Source: Cupriavidus plantarum
GTDB lineage: Bacteria; Pseudomonadota; Gammaproteobacteria; Burkholderiales; Burkholderiaceae
DNA length: 64,000 nucleotides
Assembly (NCBI RefSeq): GCF_905397285.1
Contig: NZ_CAJPUX010000001.1
Location: 1,798,001-1,862,000, forward strand
Direction of reading: 5' to 3'
The position numbers were made by a program, and so were the translations under genes. Under the pieces are notes generated by a model that saw nothing but the letters and a program-made list of their open reading frames with translations, had not been told where the DNA came from and did not search any database. Of this stretch, positions 10,615 to 20,859 are shown piece by piece. Numbering within the stretch: the stretch's first letter is position 1; each line of letters begins with the position of its first letter.

Positions 10615-11895
10615 TCAGTTCGAGCCGGCTACCTTGGGCTGCTGCGGTTCTTCGTAGATCAGCAGCGGCGGCGCATCGCCGGTGATCGTGCTTTCGTCGA
10701 TCACCACCTTGTGCACGCCCTTGTAGTTCGGCAGGTCGTACATGACGTCCATCAGCGACTGCTCGAGGATCGAACGCAGACCGCGGGCACCCGTCTTGCG
10801 GCGGATGGCCTTGCGGGCGATGGCGGACAGCGCGGCGGGACGAATCTCCAGCTCCACGCCTTCCATCGCCAGCAGCTTCTGGTACTGCTTGACCAGCGCG
10901 TTCTTCGGCTCGACGAGAATCTGCATCAGCGCGGCCTCGTCCAGCTTGGCCAGCGTGGCCACTACCGGCAGACGCCCGATGAGTTCCGGGATCAGGCCGA
11001 ACTTGATCAGATCTTCCGGCTCGGTCTGGGGCAGCACTTCGCTGACGTCGCGCTCTTCCTTGCTCTGGACCTGCGCGGCAAAACCGATGCCGGTCTTGTC
11101 CGAACGCTGCATGATGACCTTTTCCAGGCCATCGAACGCGCCGCCGCAGATGAACAGGATGTTGGTCGTATCGACCTGCAGGAAGTCCTGGTTCGGGTGC
11201 TTGCGGCCGCCCTGCGGGGGCACCGAAGCCATCGTGCCTTCGATCAGCTTCAGCAGCGCCTGCTGCACGCCTTCGCCGGACACGTCGCGCGTGATCGACG
11301 GGTTGTCGGACTTGCGCGAGATCTTGTCGATTTCATCGATGTAGACGATGCCGCGCTGCGCCTTCTCGACTTCGTAGTTGCAGTTCTGCAGCAGCTTCTG
11401 AATGATGTTCTCGACGTCCTCGCCAACGTAGCCGGCTTCCGTCAGCGTGGTCGCATCGGCGATCACGAACGGCACGTTCAGCAGGCGCGCCAGCGTCTGG
11501 GCCAGCAGCGTCTTGCCGGAACCGGTCGGGCCGATCAGCAGGATGTTGCTCTTCGACAACTCGACATCGTCTTTCTTGCCGAGGTGCTTCAGGCGCTTGT
11601 AGTGGTTGTACACCGCCACGGCCAGAATCTTCTTGGCCTGCTCCTGCCCGATCACGTACTGGTCGAGGCTCTCGCGAATCTCGTGCGGGGTCGGCAGGTC
11701 GGAACGGGCAGCGGCCGCGGCGTCCTTGTCGGACGCGGCCGCCTCGTCGCGGATGATCTCGTTGCACAGGTCGATGCATTCATCGCAGATGAACACCGAC
11801 GGGCCCGCGATCAGCTTCTTGACCTCGTGCTGGCTCTTGCCGCAGAACGAGCAGTACAGAAGCTTTTCACTGGAAGAACTTTTTTTGTCCGCCAT
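10615..11895 (-). CDS. clpX: ATP-dependent Clp protease ATP-binding subunit ClpX
   Basis: Hexameric AAA+ unfoldase that feeds tagged proteins into ClpP. It has 426 residues, the usual size. The N-terminal zinc-binding domain has Cys15, Cys18, Cys37 and Cys40 (CSFC and CDEC). Walker A GPTGSGKT is at 122-129, pore loop GYVGED and Walker [10 protein letters not shown] follow, and sensor 2 lies near [11 protein letters not shown]. It is downstream of clpP in the same direction, separated by about 150 bases with a terminator-like hairpin, so clpX may be partly uncoupled from clpP. Confidence 0.98.
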   Translation of the reverse strand: MADKKSSSSEKLLYCSFCGKSQHEVKKLIAGPSVFICDECIDLCNEIIRDEAAASDKDAAAAARSDLPTPHEIRESLDQYVIGQEQAKKILAVAVYNHYKRLKHLGKKDDVELSKSNILLIGPTGSGKTLLAQTLARLLNVPFVIADATTLTEAGYVGEDVENIIQKLLQNCNYEVEKAQRGIVYIDEIDKISRKSDNPSITRDVSGEGVQQALLKLIEGTMASVPPQGGRKHPNQDFLQVDTTNILFICGGAFDGLEKVIMQRSDKTGIGFAAQVQSKEERDVSEVLPQTEPEDLIKFGLIPELIGRLPVVATLAKLDEAALMQILVEPKNALVKQYQKLLAMEGVELEIRPAALSAIARKAIRRKTGARGLRSILEQSLMDVMYDLPNYKGVHKVVIDESTITGDAPPLLIYEEPQQPKVAGSN

Positions 11896-11994
11896 AGGAT
11901 TCAGTCACATTAGCAGTGCGGGAAACGCATGAAACGCATCATACGCCAAAACCATTGGGGCGACCGCCGTCCGGCCGGCGCCGTCGCTTCATAA

Positions 11995-12021
11995 GCAAAA
12001 AACGAGGCACATGGCCTCGTT
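11995..12021 (-). terminator. intrinsic terminator or attenuator between clpP and clpX
   Basis: AACGAGGC (12001-12008) pairs with GCCTCGTT (12014-12021), followed on the minus strand by TTTTTT. It lies 26 bases after the clpP stop, so it can stop or reduce read-through into clpX. Confidence 0.75.
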
Positions 12022-12046
12022 CCGCTGTAGGCTGTGCGAGGATCAC

Positions 12047-12697
12047 TCAGCCGCGCCGGGTAATGACCTTGTCGATCAGGCCATAATCCACTGCCTGATC
12101 GCCGCTCATGAAGTTGTCGCGGTCGGTATCGCGCGCGATCTTTTCCACGGGCTGGCCGGTCACTTCGGACAGGATGCTGTTGAGGCGTTCGCGCAGGTAC
12201 AGGATCTCGCGGGCCTGGATCTCGATGTCCGAGGCCTGGCCACGCGCGCCGCCGAGCGGCTGGTGGATCATGATGCGCGAGTTCGGCAGTGCCGAACGCT
12301 TGCCCTTGGCGCCAGCGGCCAGCAGGAACGCGCCCATGCTCGCTGCCATGCCCATGCACAGCGTCTGCACGTCCGGCTTGATGAACTGCATCGTGTCGTA
12401 GATGGCGAGGCCCGCCGAAACGGAGCCACCCGGCGAATTGATGTAGAGCGACACGTCCTTGTCGGGATTCTCGCTCTCGAGGAACAGCAATTGCGCCACG
12501 ACCAGATTCGCGGTCTGGTCGTTCACCTCGCCGACCATGAACACCACGCGTTCCTTGAGCAGGCGCGAGTAGATATCGTACGCGCGCTCGCCGCGGCCGG
12601 ACTGCTCGACCACCATCGGCACCAGCCCGAGACCCTGCGTCTCCAGGGCCGAAGCCTGCGTCGTGGCCAGACGGTCTAGCAAATCATTGCGGGTCAT
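12047..12697 (-). CDS. clpP: ATP-dependent Clp protease proteolytic subunit
   Basis: Forms the tetradecameric serine-protease chamber used with ClpX or ClpA. Length is 216 residues. The catalytic triad is visible as Ser120 ([10 protein letters not shown]), His145 (IMIHQPLGG) and Asp194 (TDRDNF). Residues 1-20 are probably the processed propeptide. The gene follows tig by 74 bases containing a strong hairpin and precedes clpX, giving the conserved tig-clpP-clpX-lon order. Confidence 0.98.
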   Translation of the reverse strand: MTRNDLLDRLATTQASALETQGLGLVPMVVEQSGRGERAYDIYSRLLKERVVFMVGEVNDQTANLVVAQLLFLESENPDKDVSLYINSPGGSVSAGLAIYDTMQFIKPDVQTLCMGMAASMGAFLLAAGAKGKRSALPNSRIMIHQPLGGARGQASDIEIQAREILYLRERLNSILSEVTGQPVEKIARDTDRDNFMSGDQAVDYGLIDKVITRRG

Positions 12698-12724
12698 GCA
12701 GGTTCTCCAGGTATTCAGGGACGA

Positions 12725-12749
12725 CGGCCGGTGTCGATGACACCGGCCG
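12725..12749. repeat. perfect hairpin in the tig-clpP spacer
   Basis: An 11-bp inverted repeat CGGCCGGTGTC (12725-12735) and GACACCGGCCG (12739-12749) has a 3-base loop. There is no T-run on either side, so it is more likely an mRNA-processing or stability element than an intrinsic terminator. Confidence 0.6.
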
Positions 12750-12771
12750 CTTCACGCGAATCAGGCCCGAA

Positions 12772-14127
12772 TCAAGCTTGTTGCGGATTCGATTCGGCGG
12801 TCAGTTCCTCGAACGACACCGTCTTGTCCGTAACCTTGGCCTTCTCGCACACGAAATTTACCACGTTGTTTTCGAGCACGTAGGCTTCCATCTCCGCCAG
12901 GCGCTGCTGGTCGCCGTAGTACCAGCGCATGACTTCCTTCGGGTCCTCGTAGCTCTTCGCGAAATCTTCGATCTCGGCCTTGATCTGCTCGGGCTTGGCC
13001 TGCAGGTTATTGGCCTTGACGATCTCGGCGAGGATCAGGCCCAGCTTCACGCGGCGCTCGGCCTGCTGGGTGAACATGTCCGCCGGAATCGGCATGTCCT
13101 TGGCGTTCGGCATGCCACGCTGCTCGAGGTCGCGGCGGGCCATTTCCACCAGGCGTTCCTTGTCCTGGTCCACCAGGGCCTTCGGCACGTCCAGTTCGCT
13201 GACCTTGATCAGCGCTTCCATGACCTCGTCCTTCAGCATCGCGTGCGTGCGGCGCTTGACTTCGCGCTCGAGGTTTTCGCGGATGTCGGCGCGCATCTTC
13301 TCGACGCTGCCGTCGGCGATGCCGAGCGACTTCGCGAATTCGTCGTTCACTTCCGGCATGTGGGCCCACTCGACGCGCTTCAGCGTGATCGTGAACTCGG
13401 CGGTCTTGCCGGCCACTTCCTTGCCGTGATAGTCGGCCGGGAAGGCCAGCGGGAAGGTCTTGCTCTCACCGACCTTCAGGCCGATGGCGGCGGCTTCGAA
13501 CTCGGGCAGCATGCGGCCTTCGCCCAGCACGAACGCGAAATCCTCGGCCTTGCCGCCGGCGAATTCCACGCCGTCGATCTTGCCCACGAAGTCCACGGTC
13601 ACGCGGTCGCCGTTCTTGGCGGCCACATCGCCACCGCCGTCGCCGTGCTCACCGGCTTCGCCGCGCACGTGGTAGTGCACGCGCTGCTTGCGCAGGATAT
13701 CCACGGTCTTGTCGATCTCGGCGTCGCCGATCTCGGTCTTCGTGCGGGTCACTTCGGCGCCGGACAGTTCGCCGATCTTGACTTCCGGATACACCTCGAA
13801 CGTCGCCTCGAAAGCCACTTCGTCGTCAGCGACGCCGTCGGTCTTCAGGTCGAACTTGGGTTGGCCGGCCACCTTGACGTCCTGCGCCTGGGTGATGTCG
13901 AAGAATGCGCGGGCAGCCTTGTCGAAGCGCACTTCGAACTCGACCTGCTGGCCATATTGCTTCTCGACCATCTTCATCGGCACCTTGCCCGGGCGGAAGC
14001 CGGACATCTTCACCGTCTTCGACAGGCGAACCAGGCGCTCCTGCGTTTCCTTCTGCACTTCAGCCTTGGGGATGGCCAGGGTCACCTTGCGGTCCAGCTT
14101 GCCGAGATTTTCAATGACGTTCGACAT
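12772..14127 (-). CDS. tig: trigger factor
   Basis: Ribosome-bound chaperone and prolyl isomerase that meets nascent chains at the exit tunnel. It has 451 residues. The ribosome-docking signature GFRPGKVP is at 43-50. An FKBP-type domain follows ([20 protein letters not shown] through [22 protein letters not shown]), then the long helical C-terminal arms. A short Gly/His/Asp-rich stretch ([16 protein letters not shown]) sits just before the FKBP domain and is probably a variable loop. It is first in the tig-clpP-clpX block. A GCATAC-CC-GTATGC palindrome at 14190-14203 lies upstream; its role is unknown. Confidence 0.97.
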   Translation of the reverse strand: MSNVIENLGKLDRKVTLAIPKAEVQKETQERLVRLSKTVKMSGFRPGKVPMKMVEKQYGQQVEFEVRFDKAARAFFDITQAQDVKVAGQPKFDLKTDGVADDEVAFEATFEVYPEVKIGELSGAEVTRTKTEIGDAEIDKTVDILRKQRVHYHVRGEAGEHGDGGGDVAAKNGDRVTVDFVGKIDGVEFAGGKAEDFAFVLGEGRMLPEFEAAAIGLKVGESKTFPLAFPADYHGKEVAGKTAEFTITLKRVEWAHMPEVNDEFAKSLGIADGSVEKMRADIRENLEREVKRRTHAMLKDEVMEALIKVSELDVPKALVDQDKERLVEMARRDLEQRGMPNAKDMPIPADMFTQQAERRVKLGLILAEIVKANNLQAKPEQIKAEIEDFAKSYEDPKEVMRWYYGDQQRLAEMEAYVLENNVVNFVCEKAKVTDKTVSFEELTAESNPQQA

Positions 14128-14310
14128 GGTCGTTGATCCAATCCAGAAATGTTGTTGTCTCTGCCTACTTCACGTCCACCCGCTCGCCTGCATACCCGTA
14201 TGCGCCAATTTTGGGGCCGTTCGATGACGACCCCCGATACGCATCCGGCGGGCTCCGTGCGGACGGAAAACGCGGATTATCGCATGGTTTTCATTCGGTT
14301 CCGGCAGTTT

Positions 14311-16416
14311 TTACCCGGAAGCGGAATCCGCGGCGCGCAGCCCGTGGCGTAATGCACGCAGCAGCAGACGTGCGGGATCCACGGCGTCGGCCAGATCGCT
14401 CTCTACCGGAAGCGGCTCGCCTTCGATCTGGCTGGCCACGAGTTCCGCGGCCATAGCCGCCCATGTGAGGCCGCGGGAGCCGAACGCAAGGGACGCATAC
14501 AGGCCGGGGAGCCGCGGCAGATCGCGCAGGTGCGCGCCACGGAGCGCGTGGGCATGTTCCAGCGCCCGCGCCTCGTCGGGCAGACGGCCGATCATCGGCA
14601 GGCGGTTATGCGTTACCGTGCGGACGCCGACATAACCCTCCAGCGTGCGCGGATCCAATGTGCCGGGCGCGCCGGCGCGATGTTGCGACAGCGTCGGCAA
14701 CAGCGCCGCCAGGCGCGCGAGGTTGTCCGCATGGACCTCGGGCCGCGCGACCAGCGGGCCTTCGTCGGGGTCGTAACTCGACCCCACGCGCGCGCTGCCG
14801 TCCTCCGCGCGCGGGAGCAGATAACCGTTCCCCGTGACCACGCAGTCGGGCCATGTGCCGAGGGCATCCACCGCGGCTGCCGGCAGATCGGTCAGTTGAC
14901 CCCGCACGCGGCGGAGTTCCCGATACGGCGACGGCAGCAGCCGCGCGGCTTCATACGCGTTGGCGAGCACGAGCACGGGCGCCGTGGCGATGACGCTGCC
15001 ATCGGCTGCGAGCACCTGCCACCAGTCGTCGGTGCCTTCCGCACCTTCCGCACCTGCTGGTGCCCCGGGCACGCGCGCGATGCTGGCGACTTCGCAGCCA
15101 AAGCGCGCGGTAACGGCGGGGCCGGCGTGCGCGAGTTGCGCCGCGCAGATGTCGGGCGGCGCTACCCAACCGCCCTGCCCGAACCACAAGCCGCCACGCG
15201 GCACGGCGGCGCCATGCGCATCGGCAGCTTCGCCTGCGGACATCCACCGCACGAACGACTCCGGAAAGCCCAGCGCCGCGAGCGCGGCCCGCTGCGCCGC
15301 GTTCTCGGCCTCATCCTCGCCGAGTTGCAACACGCCGCAGCCGTGCCACCCAACGTCATGCCCGGCGGCGGCCAGCGCGCGCCACGCACGCAAGGCATGG
15401 AGATTCCCCGCCCGCGACAGCCGGGACAACAGACTGTCATCGCTCGAGATATGCGCATGCATCGCCGCCGCCCGATGCGCCGATGTCTGCCGCGCCGGTC
15501 CGGCGTGCCGATCGACGAGCGTCACGCGCCACCCGCGCGCGGCCAGCCGCTCCGTCACCGCGCAACCGGCCAAACCCGCCCCGATCACCACCGCATGACG
15601 CTCGGGCCACGAACCCGCCACCGGCGGCGCATGCCGGCGGGTTTTCCATGCGGGCGCAAAGCGCGCTACCGTCATATCGCGCTTGCCGCCAAACCCCGGC
15701 ACCTTCCGCACATCGAACCCAACCGCCTGCAACCCGCGCCGCACGAAACCCGCGGCGGTGTACGTCGCCAGCGTCGCATCGGCGCGCGCCAGACGAGACA
15801 GCCCGCGAAACACGGCCTCCGACCACATATCGCCATTGCGGGACGGCGAAAACCCATCCAGATAGAACGCATCCGCGCCGACCGCAAGCCGGGGAAGCAG
15901 CGCCTCGGCATCGCCGAACGCGAGCGTCAGGGTCACCGCCCCCCCCGGCGCATGCGGGAATTCAAGCCGATGCAGCCCGGGCAACATGTCCGGCCACGCG
16001 TCCTGCAGCAACGTGGCCAGCGGCAACAGCGCACCGAGCCCGGCATGCAACTGCCACAGACCGTCGCGCGTAAAGGGATGCTTCTCGATGGAGACGAAAT
16101 GGAGATGCCCGCAGCGCTGCGGGTCGTCGCGCCACGCCTGCCAGGTCGCCAGAAAATTGAGCCCCTGCCCGAATCCCGTCTCGACGATCACGAACTGCCG
16201 GCGGCCGCGCCAGCGTTCGGGCAGGCCATTGCCGCCGAGAAACACGTGGCGCGCCTGCGCGAGGCCGCCACGGCTGCTGTGATACACGTCGCCGTAGCGC
16301 GGGGAGTAAGGGGTGCCGTCACCGTCAACGATCGGCTCGGCAGGCTCGAGAGCACGCGGCATGGGCGCGGATTTCGCTTTCCATTTGAGGGAACCGGGGG
16401 CGCCGGATGGTAGCAT
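14311..16416 (-). CDS. mnmC: bifunctional tRNA mnm5s2U biosynthesis protein MnmC
   Basis: Completes the wobble modification mnm5s2U34. The C-terminal FAD oxidase removes the carboxymethyl group and the N-terminal SAM-dependent methylase adds the final methyl. The methylase half shows the SAM loop [14 protein letters not shown] and [17 protein letters not shown]. The oxidase half starts with the FAD dinucleotide motif [16 protein letters not shown] and ends with [13 protein letters not shown] and [11 protein letters not shown] choose the ATG at 16416 because AAGGGG lies just upstream; ATG 16362 also fits the family N-terminus. An earlier ATG overlapping the rlmJ start is rejected. It is divergent from rlmJ, another RNA modification gene, with 58 bases between them. 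Confidence 0.93.
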   Translation of the reverse strand: MLPSGAPGSLKWKAKSAPMPRALEPAEPIVDGDGTPYSPRYGDVYHSSRGGLAQARHVFLGGNGLPERWRGRRQFVIVETGFGQGLNFLATWQAWRDDPQRCGHLHFVSIEKHPFTRDGLWQLHAGLGALLPLATLLQDAWPDMLPGLHRLEFPHAPGGAVTLTLAFGDAEALLPRLAVGADAFYLDGFSPSRNGDMWSEAVFRGLSRLARADATLATYTAAGFVRRGLQAVGFDVRKVPGFGGKRDMTVARFAPAWKTRRHAPPVAGSWPERHAVVIGAGLAGCAVTERLAARGWRVTLVDRHAGPARQTSAHRAAAMHAHISSDDSLLSRLSRAGNLHALRAWRALAAAGHDVGWHGCGVLQLGEDEAENAAQRAALAALGFPESFVRWMSAGEAADAHGAAVPRGGLWFGQGGWVAPPDICAAQLAHAGPAVTARFGCEVASIARVPGAPAGAEGAEGTDDWWQVLAADGSVIATAPVLVLANAYEAARLLPSPYRELRRVRGQLTDLPAAAVDALGTWPDCVVTGNGYLLPRAEDGSARVGSSYDPDEGPLVARPEVHADNLARLAALLPTLSQHRAGAPGTLDPRTLEGYVGVRTVTHNRLPMIGRLPDEARALEHAHALRGAHLRDLPRLPGLYASLAFGSRGLTWAAMAAELVASQIEGEPLPVESDLADAVDPARLLLRALRHGLRAADSASG

Positions 16417-16474
16417 AGCGGCCCCTTGTGCCCCACCCCGGCCGGACGCCGCCCTCGCGCCCGCCCCCGATGCC

Positions 16475-17323
16475 ATGTTCAGCTACCGCCACGCCTTCCA
16501 TGCCGGCAACCACGCCGATGTGCTCAAGCACGCGATCGTCGTGCAGTTGCTCGACTATCTGACGCGCAAGGACAAGCCGTTCTGGTACGTCGACACGCAG
16601 GCCGGCGCGGGGCTCTACTCGCTCGAACATGCGTACGCGCAGAAGAACGCCGAGTTCGAGACGGGCATCGGTCCGCTCTGGGAATCGGAAGAAGAACTGC
16701 CCGCGATGCTCGAAGCGTATCTGGAGCAGGTGGACGAACTGAACCCCGACGGCGAACTCAATCGATATCCCGGTTCGCCATGGCTGGCATGGCAGATGCT
16801 GCGCGAGGCTGATCGCCTGCGCCTGTTCGAACTGCATCCGACCGAGATCCAGGTCCTGCGCGACAACTTCCGCGGCGCGGGCCGCCGGGTCATGCTCTAT
16901 GACGCGGACGGCTTCGAAGGGCTGAAGGCTATCCTGCCCCCGCCACCGCGCCGCGCGCTCGTGCTGATCGACCCCGCCTACGAGGACAAGAACGACTATG
17001 CGCGCACGGTACGCGCGGTGCAGGACGGGCTGCAGCGGTTTGCCACGGGGATGTATGCGGTCTGGTATCCGCAGGTGCAGCGACGCGAGGCGATACAGCT
17101 TCCCGAGCAACTGAAGCGCCTGCCGGTCAAGAGCTGGGTCCACGCCGCCCTCACCGTGAAGTCCCCGGTCCCCGGGGGGCTCGGCCTGCATGGCAGCGGC
17201 ATGTTCGTGATCAACCCGCCGTGGACGCTGAAGGCCGATCTGGAAGCCGCGCTGCCGAAGCTCGTGGAATTGCTGGGACAGGACGACGGCGCGTCCTACA
17301 CGCTGGAGTCGCTGGACAACTAG
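16475..17323 (+). CDS. rlmJ: 23S rRNA (adenine-2030-N6)-methyltransferase RlmJ
   Basis: Methylates A2030 of 23S rRNA. It has 282 residues and starts with the diagnostic [19 protein letters not shown]. Other conserved parts are [13 protein letters not shown] and the catalytic-loop LIDPAYEDK (DPAY of N6-adenine methylases). The ATG at 16475 is set by this N-terminus even though no good Shine-Dalgarno precedes it. Its TAG stop overlaps that of the convergent VanZ-like gene inside CTAG (17320-17323). Confidence 0.95.
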   Translation: MFSYRHAFHAGNHADVLKHAIVVQLLDYLTRKDKPFWYVDTQAGAGLYSLEHAYAQKNAEFETGIGPLWESEEELPAMLEAYLEQVDELNPDGELNRYPGSPWLAWQMLREADRLRLFELHPTEIQVLRDNFRGAGRRVMLYDADGFEGLKAILPPPPRRALVLIDPAYEDKNDYARTVRAVQDGLQRFATGMYAVWYPQVQRREAIQLPEQLKRLPVKSWVHAALTVKSPVPGGLGLHGSGMFVINPPWTLKADLEAALPKLVELLGQDDGASYTLESLDN

Positions 17324-17679
17324 GCCGACCGCGCCGCCAGCCGCGCCATCAACGCGCTGATCGCGAACCCGATCAGCGCGCCCGCGGTATCGGCAACGAC
17401 ATCGATCGCATCGGCATCGCGATACGGCGTAAAGCCCTGCAGGATCTCGATCAACACGCCATACGCGACCAGACCGAGCAACACGCCCCACATCCGCCCC
17501 GGCCACGCCCGCGCCCCCAACACGGCCAGCGTGCCAAACGCGAGCATGTGATTGGACTTGTCCCACCCGGTAGTCGGCATCGGCGTCGACGGCGGCAGCA
17601 GCGCCAGGACCAGAATGGCAGCGGCGCAGCCCCAGAACAACAGGCGAAACATCCCGATCGAGCGAAGCGTCGTGGTCAT
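17320..17679 (-). CDS. VanZ-like small integral membrane protein
   Basis: About 119 residues with four hydrophobic segments (FRLLFWGCAAAILVLALL, HMLAFGTLAVLGAR, MWGVLLGLVAYGVLIEILQ, VVADTAGALIGFAISALMA). The pattern DKSNHMLAFGTLA followed by GVLIEILQGFTPYRDADAIDVVADTAGALIG is typical of the VanZ family. The name comes from teicoplanin resistance, but most members have no known role and none should be assumed here. ATG 17679 is chosen because the upstream in-frame residues look non-coding; ATG 17652 is an alternative. Its stop codon overlaps that of rlmJ. Confidence 0.82.
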   Translation of the reverse strand: MTTTLRSIGMFRLLFWGCAAAILVLALLPPSTPMPTTGWDKSNHMLAFGTLAVLGARAWPGRMWGVLLGLVAYGVLIEILQGFTPYRDADAIDVVADTAGALIGFAISALMARLAARSA

Positions 17680-17830
17680 GGCCGGGTTGGGAAAAGAAGA
17701 GACGAACGTAACGTTACCGCAAACGGTAGCGGCGGAATGTTCGTGAGCGCACCTGTTCGGGTATGCGCGCGTTCGGGCATGCACTCCCGGCGCGGAAGTG
17801 AGGCCAGAATCAAGGAAGAATGATGGAGGT

Positions 17831-17917
17831 TGGTGCGAGGGAGGGGACTCGAACCCCTACACCATTGCTGGCGTCAGGACCTAAACCTGGTGCGTCTACC
17901 AATTTCGCCACCCTCGC
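17831..17917 (-). tRNA. tRNA-Leu (anticodon TAG), CCA encoded
   Basis: The minus-strand 87-mer is a class II tRNA with a long variable arm. The acceptor is GCGAGGG, the D-arm contains AAATTGGTAGACGCA, the anticodon loop TTTAGGT gives TAG, the T-arm contains GGTTCGAGTCC, and CCA is encoded. Confidence 0.96.
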
Positions 17918-17977
17918 AGTCCCTGTCTTGATGCTTGTTTCGCTGGCGTGCGTGGCCGCCATAAAACAAGGCTGCGG

Positions 17978-17983
17978 ATTGTA
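17978..17983 (-). promoter_or_regulatory. possible -10 box for tRNA-Leu
   Basis: TACAAT on the minus strand lies about 60 bases before the tRNA 5' end. The -35 region 17-18 bases further upstream (TGGATT-like) is poor, so only the -10 is supported. Confidence 0.4.
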
Positions 17984-18043
17984 GCGCAACGCGGGAGGGG
18001 AATCCAGTCCCCCTCCCCGCTTGTCACCGGGTCGCCGTCGGGA

Positions 18044-19369
18044 TCAGCGTTTGACGCGGATGAAGGCGAGTACCAGCACCGTGGCGCAGGCCTCCAGTGC
18101 GGCGACGAAGTACAAGCCGGAGGACAGCTGGCCCGTGGTCGTCTTGAACCAGCCGATCATGTACGGCGCCACGAAGCCCGCGAGGTTGCCGATCGAGTTG
18201 ATCAGGGCGATACCGCCTGCTGCCGCCGTGCCGGCGAGGAAGGCCGACGGGAGCGACCAGAAGACCGGGAACGCCGCGAGGATGCCAATCGAGGCGACCG
18301 TCAGCGCGCACAGGGCCATCGTCGCGCTCTGGAGCCAGAAGCCCGTCAGCGTCAGGCCCACGGCGGCCAGCAGCGTGGCCATCGCGCAGTGCATGCGGCG
18401 TTCGCCCGAGCGGTCCGAGTGGATGCCGTTGAGCACCATCGCGATGGTACCGGCGATGAACGGAATCGCCGAGACGAGACCGATCTTCAGGTTGCCCTGC
18501 ACGCCGAGCTCCTTGATGATCGACGGCGACCAGAACGCGATGGTCGCGTTGCCGCTCACCACGCAGAAGTAGATGGCCGCGCAGATCCAGACGCGCGAGT
18601 TCGAGAACGCGTCGCGCAGCGACGAATGCTTGGCCGGGTCGCGCGCGTCGGCTTCCACGTCGCGCGTGACCAGCGTCTGCTCGGCGGCGGTGAGCCACTT
18701 CGCCTTGACGGGCTTCTCCGGCAGGTACATCAGCACCGCGATGCCGGCGAGGACCGACGGAATGCCTTCGATCACGAACAGCCATTGCCAGTTGGCGAGA
18801 CCGTCGACATTGTCCATCGTGGTCATGATGAAGCCGGCCAGCGGGCCGCCCACCACGCCCGCGATCGCGAACGACGTCATGAACAGGCCGTTGATGCGCG
18901 CGCGGCGCTCGGCCGGGAACCAGTACGTGAGGTACAGCACCACGCCCGGAAAGAACCCCGCTTCGAAGATGCCGAGCAGGAAACGCAGCGCATAGAACTG
19001 CATCGGCGTCTTGACGAAGATCATCGCCATCGAGGCCAGGCCCCAGAGGATGGTGATGCGCGCGAGGGTCTTGCGCGCACCGATCTTCTCGAGCAGCAGG
19101 TTGCTCGGCACCTCGAAAAGGAAGTAGCCGATGAAGAAGATGCCCGCGCCGAAGCCATAGACGGCTTCGCTGAACTGCAGGTCCTGCAGCATCTGGAGCT
19201 TGGCGAAACCGACGTTGACGCGGTCGATCCAGGCGAGGATGAACAGGAAGACGAGGAACGGAATCAAACGTACCGTGATCTTGCGGTACGCGTCGTTGCG
19301 CTGCCGGGTGACTTCGGCAGGCGGCAGCCCACCGGTGACGCCCTGGGCGCCGGCTAACGTGGAAGACAT
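18044..19369 (-). CDS. MFS transporter, anion:cation symporter family
   Basis: A 441-residue carrier with about 12 transmembrane segments of the ACS type (phthalate, tartrate and glucarate permease relatives), expected to import an organic anion with protons. The pattern LAWIDRVNVGFAKLQM, GAGIFFIGYFLFEVPSNLLLEKIGAR and RFLLGIFEAGFFPGVVLYLTYWFPAERRAR is characteristic. The ATG at 19369 has AAGGAG at ideal spacing, so the longer open frame upstream is discarded. It is the last gene of a probable GntR-DUF2848-amidase-MFS unit. The likely substrate is the compound hydrolysed by the neighbouring amidase, or its product (inference). Confidence 0.9.
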   Translation of the reverse strand: MSSTLAGAQGVTGGLPPAEVTRQRNDAYRKITVRLIPFLVFLFILAWIDRVNVGFAKLQMLQDLQFSEAVYGFGAGIFFIGYFLFEVPSNLLLEKIGARKTLARITILWGLASMAMIFVKTPMQFYALRFLLGIFEAGFFPGVVLYLTYWFPAERRARINGLFMTSFAIAGVVGGPLAGFIMTTMDNVDGLANWQWLFVIEGIPSVLAGIAVLMYLPEKPVKAKWLTAAEQTLVTRDVEADARDPAKHSSLRDAFSNSRVWICAAIYFCVVSGNATIAFWSPSIIKELGVQGNLKIGLVSAIPFIAGTIAMVLNGIHSDRSGERRMHCAMATLLAAVGLTLTGFWLQSATMALCALTVASIGILAAFPVFWSLPSAFLAGTAAAGGIALINSIGNLAGFVAPYMIGWFKTTTGQLSSGLYFVAALEACATVLVLAFIRVKR

Positions 19370-19481
19370 CGGTGCAACTCCTTGATGGTGGTACACGGGG
19401 CCACGCTGCATTGGCATGGCCCTCGGGCGACATTGGCGAACGCTGTGCTGGAGCGCCGCGGGAACACTGCAAAAAGGCGCG

Positions 19482-20801
19482 TTACAGCGCGGCTTCGATC
19501 GCGCCCGATACCTGCAGCACACGCGCATCCCGCCCATGCAGGCCGCACACGCCCAGGCCGATACCGTTGCCGAGCGGCAGCGACGCCGCGCAACCGTCGA
19601 GGAAGTTGATGACGCTGGCATTGCGCAGCACGAGCCCATTGGTGGCGAAGAACGCGTCGTCGGCCTGCAGCGCATCCAGGCGCGGCGGACGCACGGCGAC
19701 CGTCGGCATCAGCCATGCATCGGCATCGCGCAGCAGATACGCGGCTTCCGCCTGCATCGCGCGGCGCGCCGCCAGGAGCTCGATATAGTCGGCGGCGCTC
19801 AGCTTCTCGCCGCGGCGGATGCGCATGGCCACGCGCGGGTCGTACCGATCGCCGCGTTCGGCCAGCAGTTGCCTGTGCCAGTGCCACGCCTCGGCCGCGG
19901 TCAGCCCGCCCGCCGCGTTGATCTCCGGCAGCCTGCGCAGCGCGCCGAACTCGAACGGCACGATCTGGGCGCCGAGCTTCGACAGCCTGGCCAGCGTGGC
20001 GTCGAACGCGGCGGCCACGTCGTCATCCATCCCGTCGCAGACGAAATCGCGCGTCACGTACAGCCGCAGGCCCGCCAGCGTGGCGGGACGCGTATCGAGC
20101 GTCTCGCCCGACAGCACCGCATCGACGGCCGCGCAGCAGGCGACCGACCGCGCGAGCGGACCGGCCGAATCGAGCGACGTGGACAGCGGCACCGCGCCGT
20201 CGAGCGGCACGCGCTTCGCGGTCGGCTTGAAGCCCGTCAGGCCGCAGAAGGCCGACGGAATACGAATCGAGCCGCCCGTATCGGTGCCCAGAGCGGCCAC
20301 GGCCATGCCCTCGGCCACACTGACCGCGCCGCCGGACGTCGACCCGCCCGAAATCCGCTCGGGATCGATCGGCGTGCGCGGCGTGCCGTAATGCGGATTG
20401 AGGCCCAGCCCGGAGAACGCGAACTCGCTCATGTTCGTGCGACCGATCAGCACCGCCCCGGCCGCGCGCAGACGCGCCACCGCGGGCGCATCGGCGGCGG
20501 CGGGCGCGCCGTCCAGCGCTTTGGAGCCCGAGCGCGTGACCTGGCCGCGCACGTCGAACAGATCCTTGATCGACACCGGCAACCCGGCCAGCGGCGACGC
20601 CACGAGGCCCGCCACGCGGGCCTGATCGGCGGCGCGCGCCGCGGCGATCGCGCCGTCGGCATCGACTTCGAGGAAGGCGGCGCCACCGGCCTCCCGATGC
20701 TGCTGGATGCGCGCGAGCGCGGCCTCTGTCAGCGCGACGCTGCTCGTGCGGCCTGCCGCGAGTTCGGCCGCAAGCGCGGCGATCGTAGACGTCTGGTCCA
20801 T
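19482..20801 (-). CDS. amidase-signature family hydrolase
   Basis: A 439-residue cytosolic amide hydrolase with the Ser-cisSer-Lys machinery: Lys79 in LPVSIKDLFDV, the serine pair in ISGGSTSGG (154-156) and nucleophile Ser178 in TDTGGSIR. No membrane or GatB-type partner is nearby, so it is not GatA. The ATG at 20801 is preceded by AGGGGA. It lies 58 bases downstream of the DUF2848 gene and 112 bases upstream of the MFS gene. Substrate unknown. A second, clearly different amidase-signature gene lies at 30506-31696. Confidence 0.9.
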   Translation of the reverse strand: MDQTSTIAALAAELAAGRTSSVALTEAALARIQQHREAGGAAFLEVDADGAIAAARAADQARVAGLVASPLAGLPVSIKDLFDVRGQVTRSGSKALDGAPAAADAPAVARLRAAGAVLIGRTNMSEFAFSGLGLNPHYGTPRTPIDPERISGGSTSGGAVSVAEGMAVAALGTDTGGSIRIPSAFCGLTGFKPTAKRVPLDGAVPLSTSLDSAGPLARSVACCAAVDAVLSGETLDTRPATLAGLRLYVTRDFVCDGMDDDVAAAFDATLARLSKLGAQIVPFEFGALRRLPEINAAGGLTAAEAWHWHRQLLAERGDRYDPRVAMRIRRGEKLSAADYIELLAARRAMQAEAAYLLRDADAWLMPTVAVRPPRLDALQADDAFFATNGLVLRNASVINFLDGCAASLPLGNGIGLGVCGLHGRDARVLQVSGAIEAAL

Positions 20802-20859
20802 GTCGTTCCCCTGAAGAGCCTCGTTGTCGGTATGGGTGTAGCGTTGGCCTGCCGGTCCG

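Noticed and set aside
14190..14203. GCATAC-CC-GTATGC palindrome before tig as an operator
   Set aside because: The arms are only six bases long; in a window of this size such palindromes arise by chance, and nothing else supports a regulator here.
14276..14281. GATAAT as tig promoter -10
   Set aside because: No acceptable -35 lies 16-18 bases upstream.
19482..20801. Amidase as GatA of the Glu-tRNA amidotransferase
   Set aside because: There is no gatB or gatC nearby, and the gene lies in a catabolic setting with its own regulator and carrier.
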